64,000 nt of DNA from Virgifigura deserti (lineage in GTDB: Bacteria; Pseudomonadota; Alphaproteobacteria; Dongiales; Dongiaceae): the NCBI GenBank assembly GCA_003576685.1, contig QOZR01000012.1, positions 120,183 through 184,182 of the forward strand, written 5' to 3'. A program made the translations under genes and the position numbers. Shown here piece after piece: positions 36,226 to 47,357 of the stretch. Below the pieces are notes generated by a model. It was not told the origin of the DNA. It saw only the letters and a program-made list of their open reading frames with translations, and searched no databases. The first letter of the stretch is position 1; every line of letters starts with the position of its first letter.

Positions 36226-37080
36226 TCAGTGGGACTTTGCTCCCGGCTTCTGCCTGGTTGTGAACCAGTAGGCGGTGACGATCAGGATCGAGAACAGCAG
36301 CAGGATCGACGACACCGCATTGACCTCGGGTGTGATCCCCTGCCGGATCATGCTGTAAATATAGACGGGCAGCGTCGTGTCTCCGGCGCCGGCGACCATT
36401 AGCGTGATGATGAAATCATCCATCGAGATCACGAAGCTCAGCATCGCCCCGGCCAGAACGCCTGGCATCAGCAGCGGCAGCGTGACGAGCCGGAACGTCT
36501 CCCAGTCAGAGGCGTAGAGGTCGCGCGAGGCCTGCTCCAGCGTGGTATCCATCCCCTCGAGCCGCGCCCGGATCGGCATGAAGGCGAAGGGGATACAGAA
36601 GGTCGTATGCGCTAGGATCACGTTGCCCAGCCCAAGATTCAGACCAAGATTGGCGAAGAAAACAAGCATCGCCACGGCGGTCACGATCTCCGGCACCATC
36701 AACGGCAATGTAATGACGCCGAGCGACACAACCTTGCCTCGGAAACTGCCGCCACGCGCCAAGGCAAGCGCTGCCAGCGTCGCGCAGGTCGTGGCGATAG
36801 CTGTAGCCGAGACGGCCACGATCAGCGAATTAAGCGTTGCCTTGCGGATATCCTCGTTGGCGAACGCCTTGGCATACCAGTCGGTGCTGAACCCGGTCCA
36901 GACCATGACGATATTGCCTGCGTTGAAGGAATAGACGACGAGCACCGCAATCGGCAGATAGAGGAATACCAGAAACCCGAAGGCGAGCGTGGCAAGACCC
37001 GGCACCTCGCCGAAAGCGCGGCGCTTTTCCGTTTTGCGGACAGGTGCGGCGAGCGGCGGGACGTCTACCTGAACGGCCAT
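36226..37080 (-). CDS. ABC transporter permease, PotC/PotI-like
   Basis: A 284-residue permease with about six membrane segments and the EAA-type loop LEQASRDLYASDWETFRLVTLPLLMPG. Its start overlaps the stop of the next upstream permease (1-base level), showing translational coupling. It forms the channel with that permease. Confidence 0.92.
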   Translation of the reverse strand: MAVQVDVPPLAAPVRKTEKRRAFGEVPGLATLAFGFLVFLYLPIAVLVVYSFNAGNIVMVWTGFSTDWYAKAFANEDIRKATLNSLIVAVSATAIATTCATLAALALARGGSFRGKVVSLGVITLPLMVPEIVTAVAMLVFFANLGLNLGLGNVILAHTTFCIPFAFMPIRARLEGMDTTLEQASRDLYASDWETFRLVTLPLLMPGVLAGAMLSFVISMDDFIITLMVAGAGDTTLPVYIYSMIRQGITPEVNAVSSILLLFSILIVTAYWFTTRQKPGAKSH

Positions 37081-37984
37081 CAGTGCAGGTCCATCGCTTT
37101 GGCGTTACGGGCGGCACGCGCGTAGAGGATCAGGAACAGCATCACGAAGGCCAGCAGGATCATCGCGATCGCCGACCCGAACGGCCAGTTGCGCGCGGTC
37201 GAGAACTGGAACTGCACCAGCGTGCCCAGCATAAGCTTCTTGCCGCCGCCCAGAAGGTCCGGTTGGATGAAGGCGCCGAGGCTCGGGATGAACACCAGAA
37301 GGCAGCCGGCGATAATTCCCGGCTTGGCCAGCGGGATGATGACCTTGGAGAACGCCTCCCAGCGAGAGGAATACAAATCAGCTGCCGCCTCCACGAGACT
37401 GAAATCGAGCTTTTCGAGACTGGCGTAGATCGGCAGCACCATCAGCGGAATGAATGTGTAGGTCAGCCCAACGGTGATCGCGAAATCGCTATACATCAGG
37501 CCCAGCGTCTCGTCCGCGCCCAAAAGCCCGGCAAAGCGGAACGGCGCCTCGATCACGCCGTTGCGCCCCAGGATGATGATCCAGGCGAAGGTGCGCACCA
37601 GCTGGTTGGTCCAGAACGGGATGGTGATCAGCAGCACCCACATGTTGCGGTGCTGGATCGGCTGGCGCGAGATGAAATAGGCAACCGGAAAGCCCACGAT
37701 CAGGCAGCACACCATGGCGACGAAGGCCAGCAAGAAGGACCGCGCGATGATGATGAGATAGCCCGGACTGAGCCGCAGGCTATCGTCGAGCATCCGTTCA
37801 TAGAGCAGCTGAATGTAGGCGCTGCCGGAGAAGTTCCAGACCACGCCCCCGAAGGATTTTGCCTCCAGGAAGGAGAAGATCGCCATGACTACCATGGGGA
37901 TCAGCATGAAGACGCCAATGATGATCAGCGCCGGTGCGAGAGCCAGCGAGCGGCGCAGAACCGGGCTGTCGGGCAGGTTCGCAA

Positions 37985-37988
<4 letters not shown>
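37080..37988 (-). CDS. ABC transporter permease, PotB/PotH-like
   Basis: A 302-residue permease with about six membrane segments and the EAA-type loop VEAAADLYSSRWEAFSKVIIPLAKPG. Start ATG 37988 overlaps the ATPase stop by four bases. The partner of the PotC-like permease. Confidence 0.92.
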
Positions 37989-39139
<1,151 letters not shown>

Positions 39140-39148
39140 ATATCTCCA

Positions 39149-41236
39149 TCACTCCACCGGGGTCAGTTCGGTCACTTCGCGGCGGAAAGGTAGCGCACCC
39201 TCTTCCAGCTCGGTGTCCAGTTCGCGCGCGAAGCGGTGCCCGGCATAGACGGCCCAGGCGATCGGCGCGGGCGCGTTGGCGTCGCCGATCCGCTCGATCC
39301 TCTTGATGCCGGCCGCGGGCCATTCGTTCTCGCGCGCCTTCAGCTCCTGCCAGAGCCCGTCGTTGGGCAGCCGCGTCGTCACCAGCACCACCGCGTCGCA
39401 GGCCAGATCGCGGGTGCGACCTGTGAATGTGCAGTCGAGCGTCACGCCCACCGAACCGACTTCGTTCAACCCGTGAGCGGTAACGATCTCCACGCCCAGT
39501 TCGATCAGTTTGGCCTGGATGCAGTGCTGCTCCAGCGTGTTGATCGTCCATTCCGATACGAGGTTCGACGGGGTCACCAGCGTGACCCTCGCGCCCTTCT
39601 GCACCAGCAGTTCGGCTAGAACGCCGCCCATGTAGTAGTGATCGTCGTCATAGAGCACGACATGCCTGCCTTCGGGCAGCCTGCCGGCCATCAGGTCGTC
39701 GGGCGTGAAGATCGGCATTGCGCCATCAATCGAAATCGGCAGCAGCTTGTGGCGGGCAACCCCGTCGCGGCGCCAGGTTGATCCCGTGGCGATGGCCACA
39801 TTCTCGAATCCGAAATCGAGCACGTCCTGCGCGGTCAGGCGGGAATCGTAATAGATCTCGACATTGGCCATCTGGCTGATCTGGTGCACGCGGTAGTCGC
39901 GCACCCGCCCCCATGTCGCCAGCCCCGGCAGCAGCGATTCCAACCGCACGCGCCCGCCAAGCTCGGTTCCCGCCTCAGCCAGCGCCACGTCATAGCCACG
40001 CGTCGCCGCGGCGCGCGCCGCCTCAAGCCCCGCCGGACCCGCGCCGATCACCAAAACGGTGCCGCTCTCACCCTTCTCGTTCATCTTCTCGGGGTGCCAG
40101 CCCTTGCGCCACTCTTCCATGAAGGTGGGATTTTGAGTGCATCGGCTGATCGACATGGTCATGTCGCCGGTCACGCAGATGTTGCAACCGATGCATTCGC
40201 GAATATCCTCGACCCGGCCCTCGTCGATCTTGCGCGGGATGAAGGGATCGGCAATGGACGGCCGCGCGCAACCGATGAAATCGAGCACCCCGCGCCTGAT
40301 CTGGCTGACCATCGAATCGGGCGAGGTGAAGCGGCCCACACCGACGACCGGCTTGTCGGTCAGATCGCGGATCCCGCCGACGAGCGGCTCCTGCGCCCCT
40401 TCCTCCGTAAAGCGCGAAGTGCCGGAACATTCCTCCCAGGTGCCGTGCCCCAGATCCCACAGATCGGGCAGATCGCTGTGCATCTCGATCACGTCACGGA
40501 CTTGCGGGTTTCCCAGTCCGCCCAACTCGTTCAGCGATAGCCGCACCGAAATGGCCACCGTATCGCCCACTGCGTCCTTACATTCCGAGATCAGTTCGCG
40601 GAAGAGCCGCGCCCGGTTCTCCAGCGAGCCGCCGTATTCGTCGTCGCGCTGGTTGGTGAGTGGCGACAGGAAGTGCTGGATCACGCCGAAGCCGTGCGCG
40701 CCGTAGAGTTCGATGATGTCGTACCCCGCCTTCCTGGCGCGCAGGCACGCGTTGCGGTGCCATTTGCGCAGGTCGCGGATGTCCTGTTTGTCCATTGCGC
40801 GGGCGCATACGGGATCCTTGGTAAAGGTCCGGATTGGAGAATTCATCGGCGCTCGCGGAACTTCCCTGGTGTAGAAGTTGGAGCCGTTTACTCCGCTATA
40901 GGCCAACTCGATCCCGGCCAGCGCCCCGTTAGACTTCATCGCGTCCGCCATGCGCGCCAGGGCGGGGATGTCCTTGTCCTCCCAGAGCCGCAGCTCGATG
41001 AAGGGCGTAATCTCCGAGGTGTAGTGCATCTCCACCTGCTCGGTGAAGATGACGCCCCAGCCGCCTTCGGACTTGATCCTGCGCATCTCCGCCACTGCGG
41101 ATGGGTCGCGATAACCGCCGCCATTGCAATGCGGTACCTGGTAGAAGCGGTTCTTCGCGGTGACGGGTCCGATTCTGACCGGCTCGAAGAGCACGTCGTA
41201 GCGCGGATCGCGTTTCGACAGCGTGTCCTTGGGCAT
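39149..41236 (-). CDS. Trimethylamine-dehydrogenase-like FMN/FeS/FAD oxidoreductase
   Basis: A 695-residue protein with the three-part design of TMADH, DMADH, histamine dehydrogenase and N-methylproline demethylase. It has an FMN barrel with QVPHCNG (Cys37, equal to the cysteine that binds FMN covalently in TMADH), a cluster motif CIGCNICVTGDMTMSISRC, and an ADP-binding domain starting VLVIGAGPAGLEAA. Such enzymes oxidatively remove N-methyl groups or amines as aldehydes. It follows the aldehyde dehydrogenase gene by 44 bases. ATG 41236 is chosen because DPRYDVLFEP is the usual start of the fold. Confidence 0.92.
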   Translation of the reverse strand: MPKDTLSKRDPRYDVLFEPVRIGPVTAKNRFYQVPHCNGGGYRDPSAVAEMRRIKSEGGWGVIFTEQVEMHYTSEITPFIELRLWEDKDIPALARMADAMKSNGALAGIELAYSGVNGSNFYTREVPRAPMNSPIRTFTKDPVCARAMDKQDIRDLRKWHRNACLRARKAGYDIIELYGAHGFGVIQHFLSPLTNQRDDEYGGSLENRARLFRELISECKDAVGDTVAISVRLSLNELGGLGNPQVRDVIEMHSDLPDLWDLGHGTWEECSGTSRFTEEGAQEPLVGGIRDLTDKPVVGVGRFTSPDSMVSQIRRGVLDFIGCARPSIADPFIPRKIDEGRVEDIRECIGCNICVTGDMTMSISRCTQNPTFMEEWRKGWHPEKMNEKGESGTVLVIGAGPAGLEAARAAATRGYDVALAEAGTELGGRVRLESLLPGLATWGRVRDYRVHQISQMANVEIYYDSRLTAQDVLDFGFENVAIATGSTWRRDGVARHKLLPISIDGAMPIFTPDDLMAGRLPEGRHVVLYDDDHYYMGGVLAELLVQKGARVTLVTPSNLVSEWTINTLEQHCIQAKLIELGVEIVTAHGLNEVGSVGVTLDCTFTGRTRDLACDAVVLVTTRLPNDGLWQELKARENEWPAAGIKRIERIGDANAPAPIAWAVYAGHRFARELDTELEEGALPFRREVTELTPVE

Positions 41237-41280
41237 TCTAGAAATTCTTCCTGCTGGGCTGACGACAGTTTTGTCCTTAG

Positions 41281-42768
41281 CTATTCCGCGGTTTGTACGG
41301 GCGTCTGGTACCAATCGAGGCTGCCGCCTGGCAGCCAGCGGGTCTTCTGTTTCGGCTCCAGAAAGCTCTCCAGCCCCCAACGCCCCAGTTCGCGGCCCAT
41401 GCCGCTCTTCTTAACCCCGCCCCAGGGTGCCTGAATCACGACCATGTTGTTGCAGTTCTGCCAGGTGATGCCCGCCTCGAGCGCGTCGGCGACACGCTCC
41501 GCCCGGTCGCGGTCGGCGCTCAGCACTGTCGCGGCGAGGCCATAGGGCGTGTCATTGGCCAGCCGAACCGCCTCGGCCTCGTCCTCGAACCGCATGACGC
41601 TGAGAACGGGGCCGAAAATTTCATCGGTCCAGATCGACATGTCCGGGGTAACGTCTACGAAGATCGTCGGCGCAACGAAATACCCGACATCGAAACCCTC
41701 GGCGCGACCGCCGCCGCACAGTACGCTCGCTCCCTCGGCTTTGCCGGCCTCAATATAGCCCATCACCTTGTCATATTGTGCCTTGCTGACCAGCGGGCCC
41801 ATCTTGACGCCCTCAGCATCGCCGGGGCCGATGCGGATCGCCTTTACGACCTCGGCGAGCCGCGCGAGGAACCGGCCGGCGATCGGCTCATGGATCAGCA
41901 GGCGCGAGGTTGCGGTGCAGACCTGCCCCTGGTTGACGAAGGCTCCGAAAGCCACCCACTCAACCGCCGGCTCAATATCGACGTCGTCGAAGACGATCAC
42001 AGGATTCTTGCCGCCGAGTTCGAGGCTAACGCGCTTGAGGTCTTCGGCGGCGGTTTTCATGATGTGGCGGCCGGTTATCGTACTGCCGGTGAAAGAGATT
42101 TTGTCCACTCCGGGATGCCGAACTAGCGCCTCGCCCGCCTCCGCGCCGGTGCCAGTGACGACGTTGAGTACGCCAGCCGGAAGCCCCGCCGCCCCGATGA
42201 TCCGGGCGATTTCCAGAGACGAGAGCGACGTGAACTCCGACGGCTTGACCACGGCGCAGCAACCGGCAGCAAGCGCTGGCGCGACCTTCCAGGTGAACTG
42301 CTCTAACGGAAAATTCCAGGGCGTGATCATGCCGATCACGCCGATTGGGCGATAGGCCACGGTCGTGCGCATAGCATCGCCCGGAACCTCAAGCACCTCC
42401 TCGCCCCGGGCATCGAGCTCTTCGGCCATCCCGGCATACATGTCGAAGATTTGGGCGATGGTGTCGACGTCAATGAAGGACTCGGGCAACGGCTTGCCAT
42501 TGTCGCGAGTCTCCAGCGCCGCGAGCGCCTCGCGGTTCTGGCGGATACCTTCGGCGATCGCTCTGAGGATCACGGCCCGTTCCCGGCCGGTCGTCTCACG
42601 CCAGGGCCCGGAAAACGCAGCGCGGGCCGCGGCCACGGCCTGATCGATCTCTTCGGCGCTCCCAGCGGGAATTCTGGCGAAGACCTCCTCGCTGGCTGGG
42701 TCGATACAGTCGATTTCCTTGCCGGACTTCGCTGAAAGCCACTCGTTGCCGATATAGATTTTACCCAT
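41281..42768 (-). CDS. NAD(P)-dependent aldehyde dehydrogenase (betaine-aldehyde-dehydrogenase-like)
   Basis: A 495-residue ALDH: TPWNFPLEQFTWKVAPALAAGC, SFTGSTITGRHI (cofactor), VSLELGGKNP with the general base Glu, NQGQVCTATSR with the catalytic Cys, and IFGPVLSVM. The closest known themes are betaine, aminoaldehyde and similar dehydrogenases. It should oxidise the aldehyde produced by the flavoprotein or Rieske enzyme. It is the first gene of the eight-gene operon. Start ATG 42768. Confidence 0.92.
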   Translation of the reverse strand: MGKIYIGNEWLSAKSGKEIDCIDPASEEVFARIPAGSAEEIDQAVAAARAAFSGPWRETTGRERAVILRAIAEGIRQNREALAALETRDNGKPLPESFIDVDTIAQIFDMYAGMAEELDARGEEVLEVPGDAMRTTVAYRPIGVIGMITPWNFPLEQFTWKVAPALAAGCCAVVKPSEFTSLSSLEIARIIGAAGLPAGVLNVVTGTGAEAGEALVRHPGVDKISFTGSTITGRHIMKTAAEDLKRVSLELGGKNPVIVFDDVDIEPAVEWVAFGAFVNQGQVCTATSRLLIHEPIAGRFLARLAEVVKAIRIGPGDAEGVKMGPLVSKAQYDKVMGYIEAGKAEGASVLCGGGRAEGFDVGYFVAPTIFVDVTPDMSIWTDEIFGPVLSVMRFEDEAEAVRLANDTPYGLAATVLSADRDRAERVADALEAGITWQNCNNMVVIQAPWGGVKKSGMGRELGRWGLESFLEPKQKTRWLPGGSLDWYQTPVQTAE

Positions 42769-43080
42769 TGCGCCCTCGCTCCTTTACACAGAAATGCTAG
42801 AGGAGGCGGCAATCATCGGAAAATAACAAAAACCTATCCATTGATTAACAAAGAGCTATGGGCCAGCAGAAGTCCCAGGGCTTCATTTTGCTTCCGGCAA
42901 CCGATTTTTTCGTTCATCCGGAACAGAATTGCTCGACGCGCGAGCACTCGGATTTGATTTCCTTGCAGCCGACGGCCGCAAGAACCGGCAATGATATTTG
43001 GCGGATTGAACGCTGCTTTGGCGGGCTCCGCCTTTTCCAAAGAGACTTTCAAACGCTAGCAGGCGAGAACACCGCCAGCA
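42769..43080. other. Leader of the amine operon and boundary region
   Basis: 312 bases. The part near the ALDH start (about 42780-42860) is AT-richer and should hold its promoter. I see no clear operator and no regulator gene for the operon in the window. Confidence 0.4.
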
Positions 43081-43476
43081 ATGGGTGAGCGGTTGCGGTC
43101 GCCCACCGAGCGGCTTCTCAGCGTCCTGCGTTCGGGCCGGGTCGAGATCCTGGTCGAGCCCCGCCCCTGGCGACCGCGCCGCGATCCGAAGCGCCGGTCG
43201 CGCCTCGTCGAGGAACACCGCCGCCGGCGCGGCGATCCGGTCCACGGCGGTGGCGCGCGGCGGCCGATCATGACCGCCTATCGGCAGCAGGCGCTGAGCT
43301 GTGCGGCGGCGCTTCAAGACGGTCCGCGGCGGCCGCGCGACCTGAAGCCGGCGATCCCGGACGCCCCGAAGATCCTGCTGGGGAACGTGTACGGCTGGTT
43401 CGTTCGGGTCGAGCGCGGGCTCTATGCGCTGACGGACGAGGGGCGGGCAGCCTTGACGCGCTGGTCACCCGCTTAG
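43081..43476 (+). pseudogene. 5'-truncated DUF2161 (PD-(D/E)XK-like) gene
   Basis: The encoded 131 residues match the C-terminal half of DUF2161 proteins as I know them: GRVEILVEPRPWRPRRDPKRR, RRPIMTAYRQQALSCAAAL and NVYGWFVRVERGLYALT. The family is usually about 220 residues and has a nuclease-like N-terminal domain, which is missing. No such sequence precedes the frame, so this is probably a fragment left at the edge of an insertion or deletion, though translation from ATG 43081 remains possible. Confidence 0.6.
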
Positions 43477-43614
43477 ACGCATGGCACCCGGTTCCGTGTA
43501 CGGCACAATGCTTGGTCGGGACCCGCCCTGCGATAGAATGGTAGGCGTATAGGCAGGACTAACGAGACTCTGAGGCTGTGGATGGCGGCAACGGCTGGTG
43601 ATGCAGTGAGGAAG

Positions 43615-44745
43615 ATGTCGCCCTTCTCGAAGGGCTTTTCTGTTTACCTTGATGTGCTTCGAGTATCGGCGGCATTTGTTGTCTTCGGCGCGCATGCTAC
43701 AAGCTCGCCGTTTTTGAAAGACTTCCCGTGGCTGCAGGACTTCGCCCATGACGCCGTGATCGTCTTCTTTGTCCTGTCTGGCTACATCATCGCACACACG
43801 GCGGCCACGCGTGATCATGATCTCACCGCCTACGCCGTCAATCGCTCCGCCCGGATCTACTCTGTGGCGCTTCCCGCGGTGCTGCTGGTCCCGGTGCTCG
43901 ATCAGATCGCGATGGCTTGGCGCCCGGATCTGTACGGACGACTCTATCAATATGACGCTCTCTGGCTTTACATCCCCTTCTTTCTCGCCTTTGCGACCGA
44001 CCTGTGGTTCTTCGCCGAAGATGCATTCTCCAACGTGCCCTATTGGTCGTTGTGCTATGAGGTCTGGTACTATGTTCTGTTTGCCGCGATCTTTTTCCTG
44101 CGCGGTCCATGGCGGGTCATCTCAGTCGGCCTCACGCTGTTAATCATGGGGCCGCGATTGTGGTTGCTGTTCCCTCTTTGGGCGGCGGGAGCTTGGATGG
44201 CTCTGCGTGTTAGGCGGGTTCCAACTCCGAGAGTTATCTTCGCTCTGGCTCTCGCGGGCTTCATCGCGGTGAAGGCAACCGGGCTCGACACCATCATTGA
44301 TGATTGGGTGAATAGCTTCCTCGGTGGATGGCCGGAGACCCATCTCCGTTACTCCCAGCATTTTCTGGGCGATTGGTTGATCGGTGCGCTGATCCTGATG
44401 AACATACTGGCCGCCCGGTCCTGTGGCTTCGCCGGGCTGGCACGGAGGTCGGTTCGGCGGCCGATCGTTGCGGTGGCCTCGTTCAGCTTCACGATCTATC
44501 TGTTTCATATGCCGCTCCTGAAATTCTTCACGGCTGCCCTGGATCATGACTCGGCGTCCGTGGCGAGCTGGGCTGTCTTGATGGCTGCCGTTGCGGTCGC
44601 TCTAATCGGGCTTGGCTTGGCGACAGAGCACCAGAAGCAGTATTTTCGGCGGTTCTTCTCATGGGCCGCCAGCATCGTGTGGCGCTCTCTTTCGCGGCTG
44701 CCTGCAGTGAAGACAAGGGTCCGCGATATTCCGGATGTTCGATGA
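43615..44745 (+). CDS. Acyltransferase family 3 membrane protein (OafA/YrhL-like)
   Basis: A protein of about 376 residues with around ten membrane segments. It starts with YLDVLRVSAAFVVFGAHA (catalytic His of the family) and includes VFFVLSGYIIA and SLCYEVWYY. Such proteins transfer acyl groups, often acetyl, onto surface glycans. ATG 43615 is preceded by GAGG; ATG 43582 is an alternative. A hairpin with a T run lies over codons 2-11, which is odd. No partner gene is near. Confidence 0.88.
   Translation: MSPFSKGFSVYLDVLRVSAAFVVFGAHATSSPFLKDFPWLQDFAHDAVIVFFVLSGYIIAHTAATRDHDLTAYAVNRSARIYSVALPAVLLVPVLDQIAMAWRPDLYGRLYQYDALWLYIPFFLAFATDLWFFAEDAFSNVPYWSLCYEVWYYVLFAAIFFLRGPWRVISVGLTLLIMGPRLWLLFPLWAAGAWMALRVRRVPTPRVIFALALAGFIAVKATGLDTIIDDWVNSFLGGWPETHLRYSQHFLGDWLIGALILMNILAARSCGFAGLARRSVRRPIVAVASFSFTIYLFHMPLLKFFTAALDHDSASVASWAVLMAAVAVALIGLGLATEHQKQYFRRFFSWAASIVWRSLSRLPAVKTRVRDIPDVR
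43620..43645 (+). terminator. Terminator-like hairpin inside the acyltransferase start
   Basis: GCCCTT (43620-43625), loop CTCG, AAGGGC (43630-43635), then TTTTCTGTTT. This is the shape of an intrinsic terminator but lies just inside the coding region, so it may attenuate the gene. Confidence 0.45.
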
Positions 44746-45128
44746 AGATCGTGAAGATCTTGGGCTTCCTCGCGATGACGGTGAGAAGGTCACCCGCTGG
44801 CCGTAGGCAAGCACCAGACAGGCGCCGTTCGCCTGAGTGAATGGCGCCTCGGCGAATGGCGGCCCGCCGGAGGTGATGCCTCAGTTAAAGCTGTGCATCC
44901 GGAGCTTCAGCGACCCGAATTCCTGCCGCTCGAACACATGCATCGCGATGCCGCCGATGGTCTGGGTGGCGCCGTCTGTCGACTGCCCGCACCGCACCCT
45001 GGCCGGTAGCGACGTTGCCGTTCCACCTTTCCCTTCTTCGCTCCTTTACCCTCTCCTGCGCCATGGCCAAGCTGGTTGCGCATTCCGCCTGCAGGAGCCG
45101 AATCTGACGCCCAGTGCGCGTTCGGGGC
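44746..45128. other. Intergenic region
   Basis: 383 bases between convergent genes. On the minus strand a short frame ends GGIAMHVFERQEFGSLKLRM, which could be the tail of a lost gene, but I cannot assign it. No terminator stood out. Confidence 0.3.
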
Positions 45129-45902
45129 TCAGCTCAGGCAATCCGGCTGAGCGCGCAAGACCTGGCGCCCGAAGTAATGGAATGTCCCGCGGACAATGCC
45201 CGGCTTGAGAAGGTAGTCATGGGCCTCGCGCGCGCGTTCGGGGCGAATCGTCTTGACGGGACCGATCGCGGCGGCCCTGATCTGCATGCGCGCGGCGCGC
45301 TCCATCAGAATAGCCATGACCGCGCTCTCTTCGATGCTCGCGCAGGCGACCAGATGGCCGTGATGGGCGAGAAGGATCGCGCGCCGCTGTCCCAACGCCT
45401 CGGAAATCAGAACGCCTTCATCGTCGGCGATAGGTACCCCCGGCCACTCCGCCAGGAAGGCGCAATCCTCGAACATCGGCGTGGCGTCCATATGCGCGAC
45501 CGCGAGTTCCTTGCCGACCATCGACAGTGCGCTGATGTAAGGCGGATGCGTATGGATGATACAGTTGACATCGGGACGGGCTCGATAGACCCAGAGGTGG
45601 AAACGCGTCGCCGGGTTGGCCATTCCGTCGCCTTCAAAAACGGCAAGATCGTCGCCAACCCGGACAAAGCTGTCGGGCGTCGCCTCATCGAAGCCCAACC
45701 CGAATCGCAGGGTCCAGAGGGTATCCGGGTCGTCGGCCCGCGCCGTGATCTGGCCGGCCAGCCCGGACTCATGCCCCTCGCGAGCCATCATCCGACAGGC
45801 GAGCGCGAGCTTCTCCCTGTCGCTCCAGCCCGGATCGCGCAGATGAACGGCCATGTCGTGGGTCGCGCGCTGATCGAAGTAGTCTTTCGTCCTCGCTTCC
45901 AT
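45129..45902 (-). CDS. Class II aldolase/adducin family protein
   Basis: A 257-residue protein with the class II aldolase metal site: IIHTHPPYISALSM (two His) and LLAHHGHLVA (third His region), plus FEGDGMANP. Members cleave or decarboxylate sugar-phosphate or hydroxy-acid substrates. ATG 45902 has AGGAG upstream; GTG 45911 is an alternative. It is the last gene after the TRAP transporter, so the transported acid or a derivative is probably its substrate. Confidence 0.88.
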   Translation of the reverse strand: MEARTKDYFDQRATHDMAVHLRDPGWSDREKLALACRMMAREGHESGLAGQITARADDPDTLWTLRFGLGFDEATPDSFVRVGDDLAVFEGDGMANPATRFHLWVYRARPDVNCIIHTHPPYISALSMVGKELAVAHMDATPMFEDCAFLAEWPGVPIADDEGVLISEALGQRRAILLAHHGHLVACASIEESAVMAILMERAARMQIRAAAIGPVKTIRPERAREAHDYLLKPGIVRGTFHYFGRQVLRAQPDCLS

Positions 45903-45980
45903 TCCTCTCACTCCTGTTCGTCACTTCCTATTGGCTTACAGACTTGATCCAGCCCTGACGCAACGAGGATCCGGCCTTGG

Positions 45981-47345
45981 TCACCGCAGCAGGTAGTGCG
46001 GCAGCCAGAGCGCAATCTGCGGGAACGCGGCAACGGCCACGACGGCGAGCATCTGCAGTACGACGAAGGGGATGATCCCGCGATAGATGCGCGGCATCGT
46101 AACCTCGGGCGGCGCCGCGCCGCGCATATAGAACAGCGCGTAGCCGAACGGCGGCGTCAGGTACGACGTCTGGAGATTGACCGCGACAAGAATCGCGAAC
46201 CAGGGCACCAGATCGGTTGCGCCGACATGGTCGCCGAAGTCTAGAAGCTCCAGGATCGGGACGAAGATCGGCAGAACAATCAGCAGAATCTCGATCCAGT
46301 CGAAGAGAAAGCCGAGCAGGAAGATAACGATCAGCATCAGCAGCAGCGCCGGCCAAGGCCCGAGATTCATCCCCTCGAAGAAATCGACGACGAGGTAATC
46401 GCCGCCCAGGGAGCGGAAGACATAGGCGAAGGCGGTCGCCCCGAGAAAGATCATGAACAGCATGACATTGGTCATGGCCGTGCGCTGAACGACTTCCTTC
46501 AGCACGGCCAGGGACAGGCGCCCGTTCATCAGGGCAAGAAGCGTCGCCCCGAGCGCGCCGACGCCGGCCGCCTCCGTCGGTGTCGCCCAGCCGAGAAAGA
46601 TCGACCCAAGGACGACGATCATGAGAAAGGCAGGCGGTAGCAGGCTTTTCGACAGCATGAACAGCACGGCGGACAGGTGCTGGGGGCCCTCTTCCTTCCG
46701 CATCGGCGGCGCCAGATGCGGCTTGGCCGCCGCAAGGATGCCGATATAGCCGAGATAGAATGCGGCCAGGATGAGGCCGGGGATGAGCGCGGCCACGAAG
46801 AGCGTGCCGACCGAGATCGCCAGAAGGTCGGCCATGATCACCAGCATGATGCTGGGTGGGATCAGGATCCCGAGCGTTCCGGATGCGGCAATCGTGCCGG
46901 CGGCGAGCTCGATATTGTAACCGCGCGACAGGAGAACGGGAATCGCCAGCAGGGTCATCATGATGACCGACGCGCCGACGATCCCGGTCGTTGCCGCCAT
47001 GACGACGCCCATGAGCGTGACGGACAGGGCGAGTCCGCCCGGGATGCGGCGGAGTGCAACCTGCAGGCTCTGCAGAAGGTCCTCGGCGACGCCGCTCTTC
47101 TCGAGCATCGTGCCCATGAAGATGAACATGGGAACAGCGGTCAGGATGAGGTTCGCGGCTACCGACCCGTAGATGCGCGCCGCGATGTTCTGGAATTCGA
47201 TCAGCGAGAACACGTCGAAAGCCCAGCCGCCGAATCCGAAGGCTACCGCTGTTCCCCCGAGCACGAAAGCGACGGGATAGCCGGTGAAGATGAATGCCGC
47301 CAACATCAGGAACATGAAGACCGGCAGAAGATCGACGAGATACAT
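45981..47345 (-). CDS. dctM: TRAP transporter large permease, DctM
   Basis: A 454-residue protein with about twelve membrane segments, including GGLALSVTLMGVVMAATTGIVGASVIMM and AASGTLGILIPPSIMLVI, typical of DctM. It is the main channel of a tripartite Na+-linked importer for carboxylic acids or similar anions. Start ATG 47345, 12 bases after the small-subunit stop. Confidence 0.94.
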   Translation of the reverse strand: MYLVDLLPVFMFLMLAAFIFTGYPVAFVLGGTAVAFGFGGWAFDVFSLIEFQNIAARIYGSVAANLILTAVPMFIFMGTMLEKSGVAEDLLQSLQVALRRIPGGLALSVTLMGVVMAATTGIVGASVIMMTLLAIPVLLSRGYNIELAAGTIAASGTLGILIPPSIMLVIMADLLAISVGTLFVAALIPGLILAAFYLGYIGILAAAKPHLAPPMRKEEGPQHLSAVLFMLSKSLLPPAFLMIVVLGSIFLGWATPTEAAGVGALGATLLALMNGRLSLAVLKEVVQRTAMTNVMLFMIFLGATAFAYVFRSLGGDYLVVDFFEGMNLGPWPALLLMLIVIFLLGFLFDWIEILLIVLPIFVPILELLDFGDHVGATDLVPWFAILVAVNLQTSYLTPPFGYALFYMRGAAPPEVTMPRIYRGIIPFVVLQMLAVVAVAAFPQIALWLPHYLLR

Positions 47346-47357
47346 GTCCGCCCTGCC

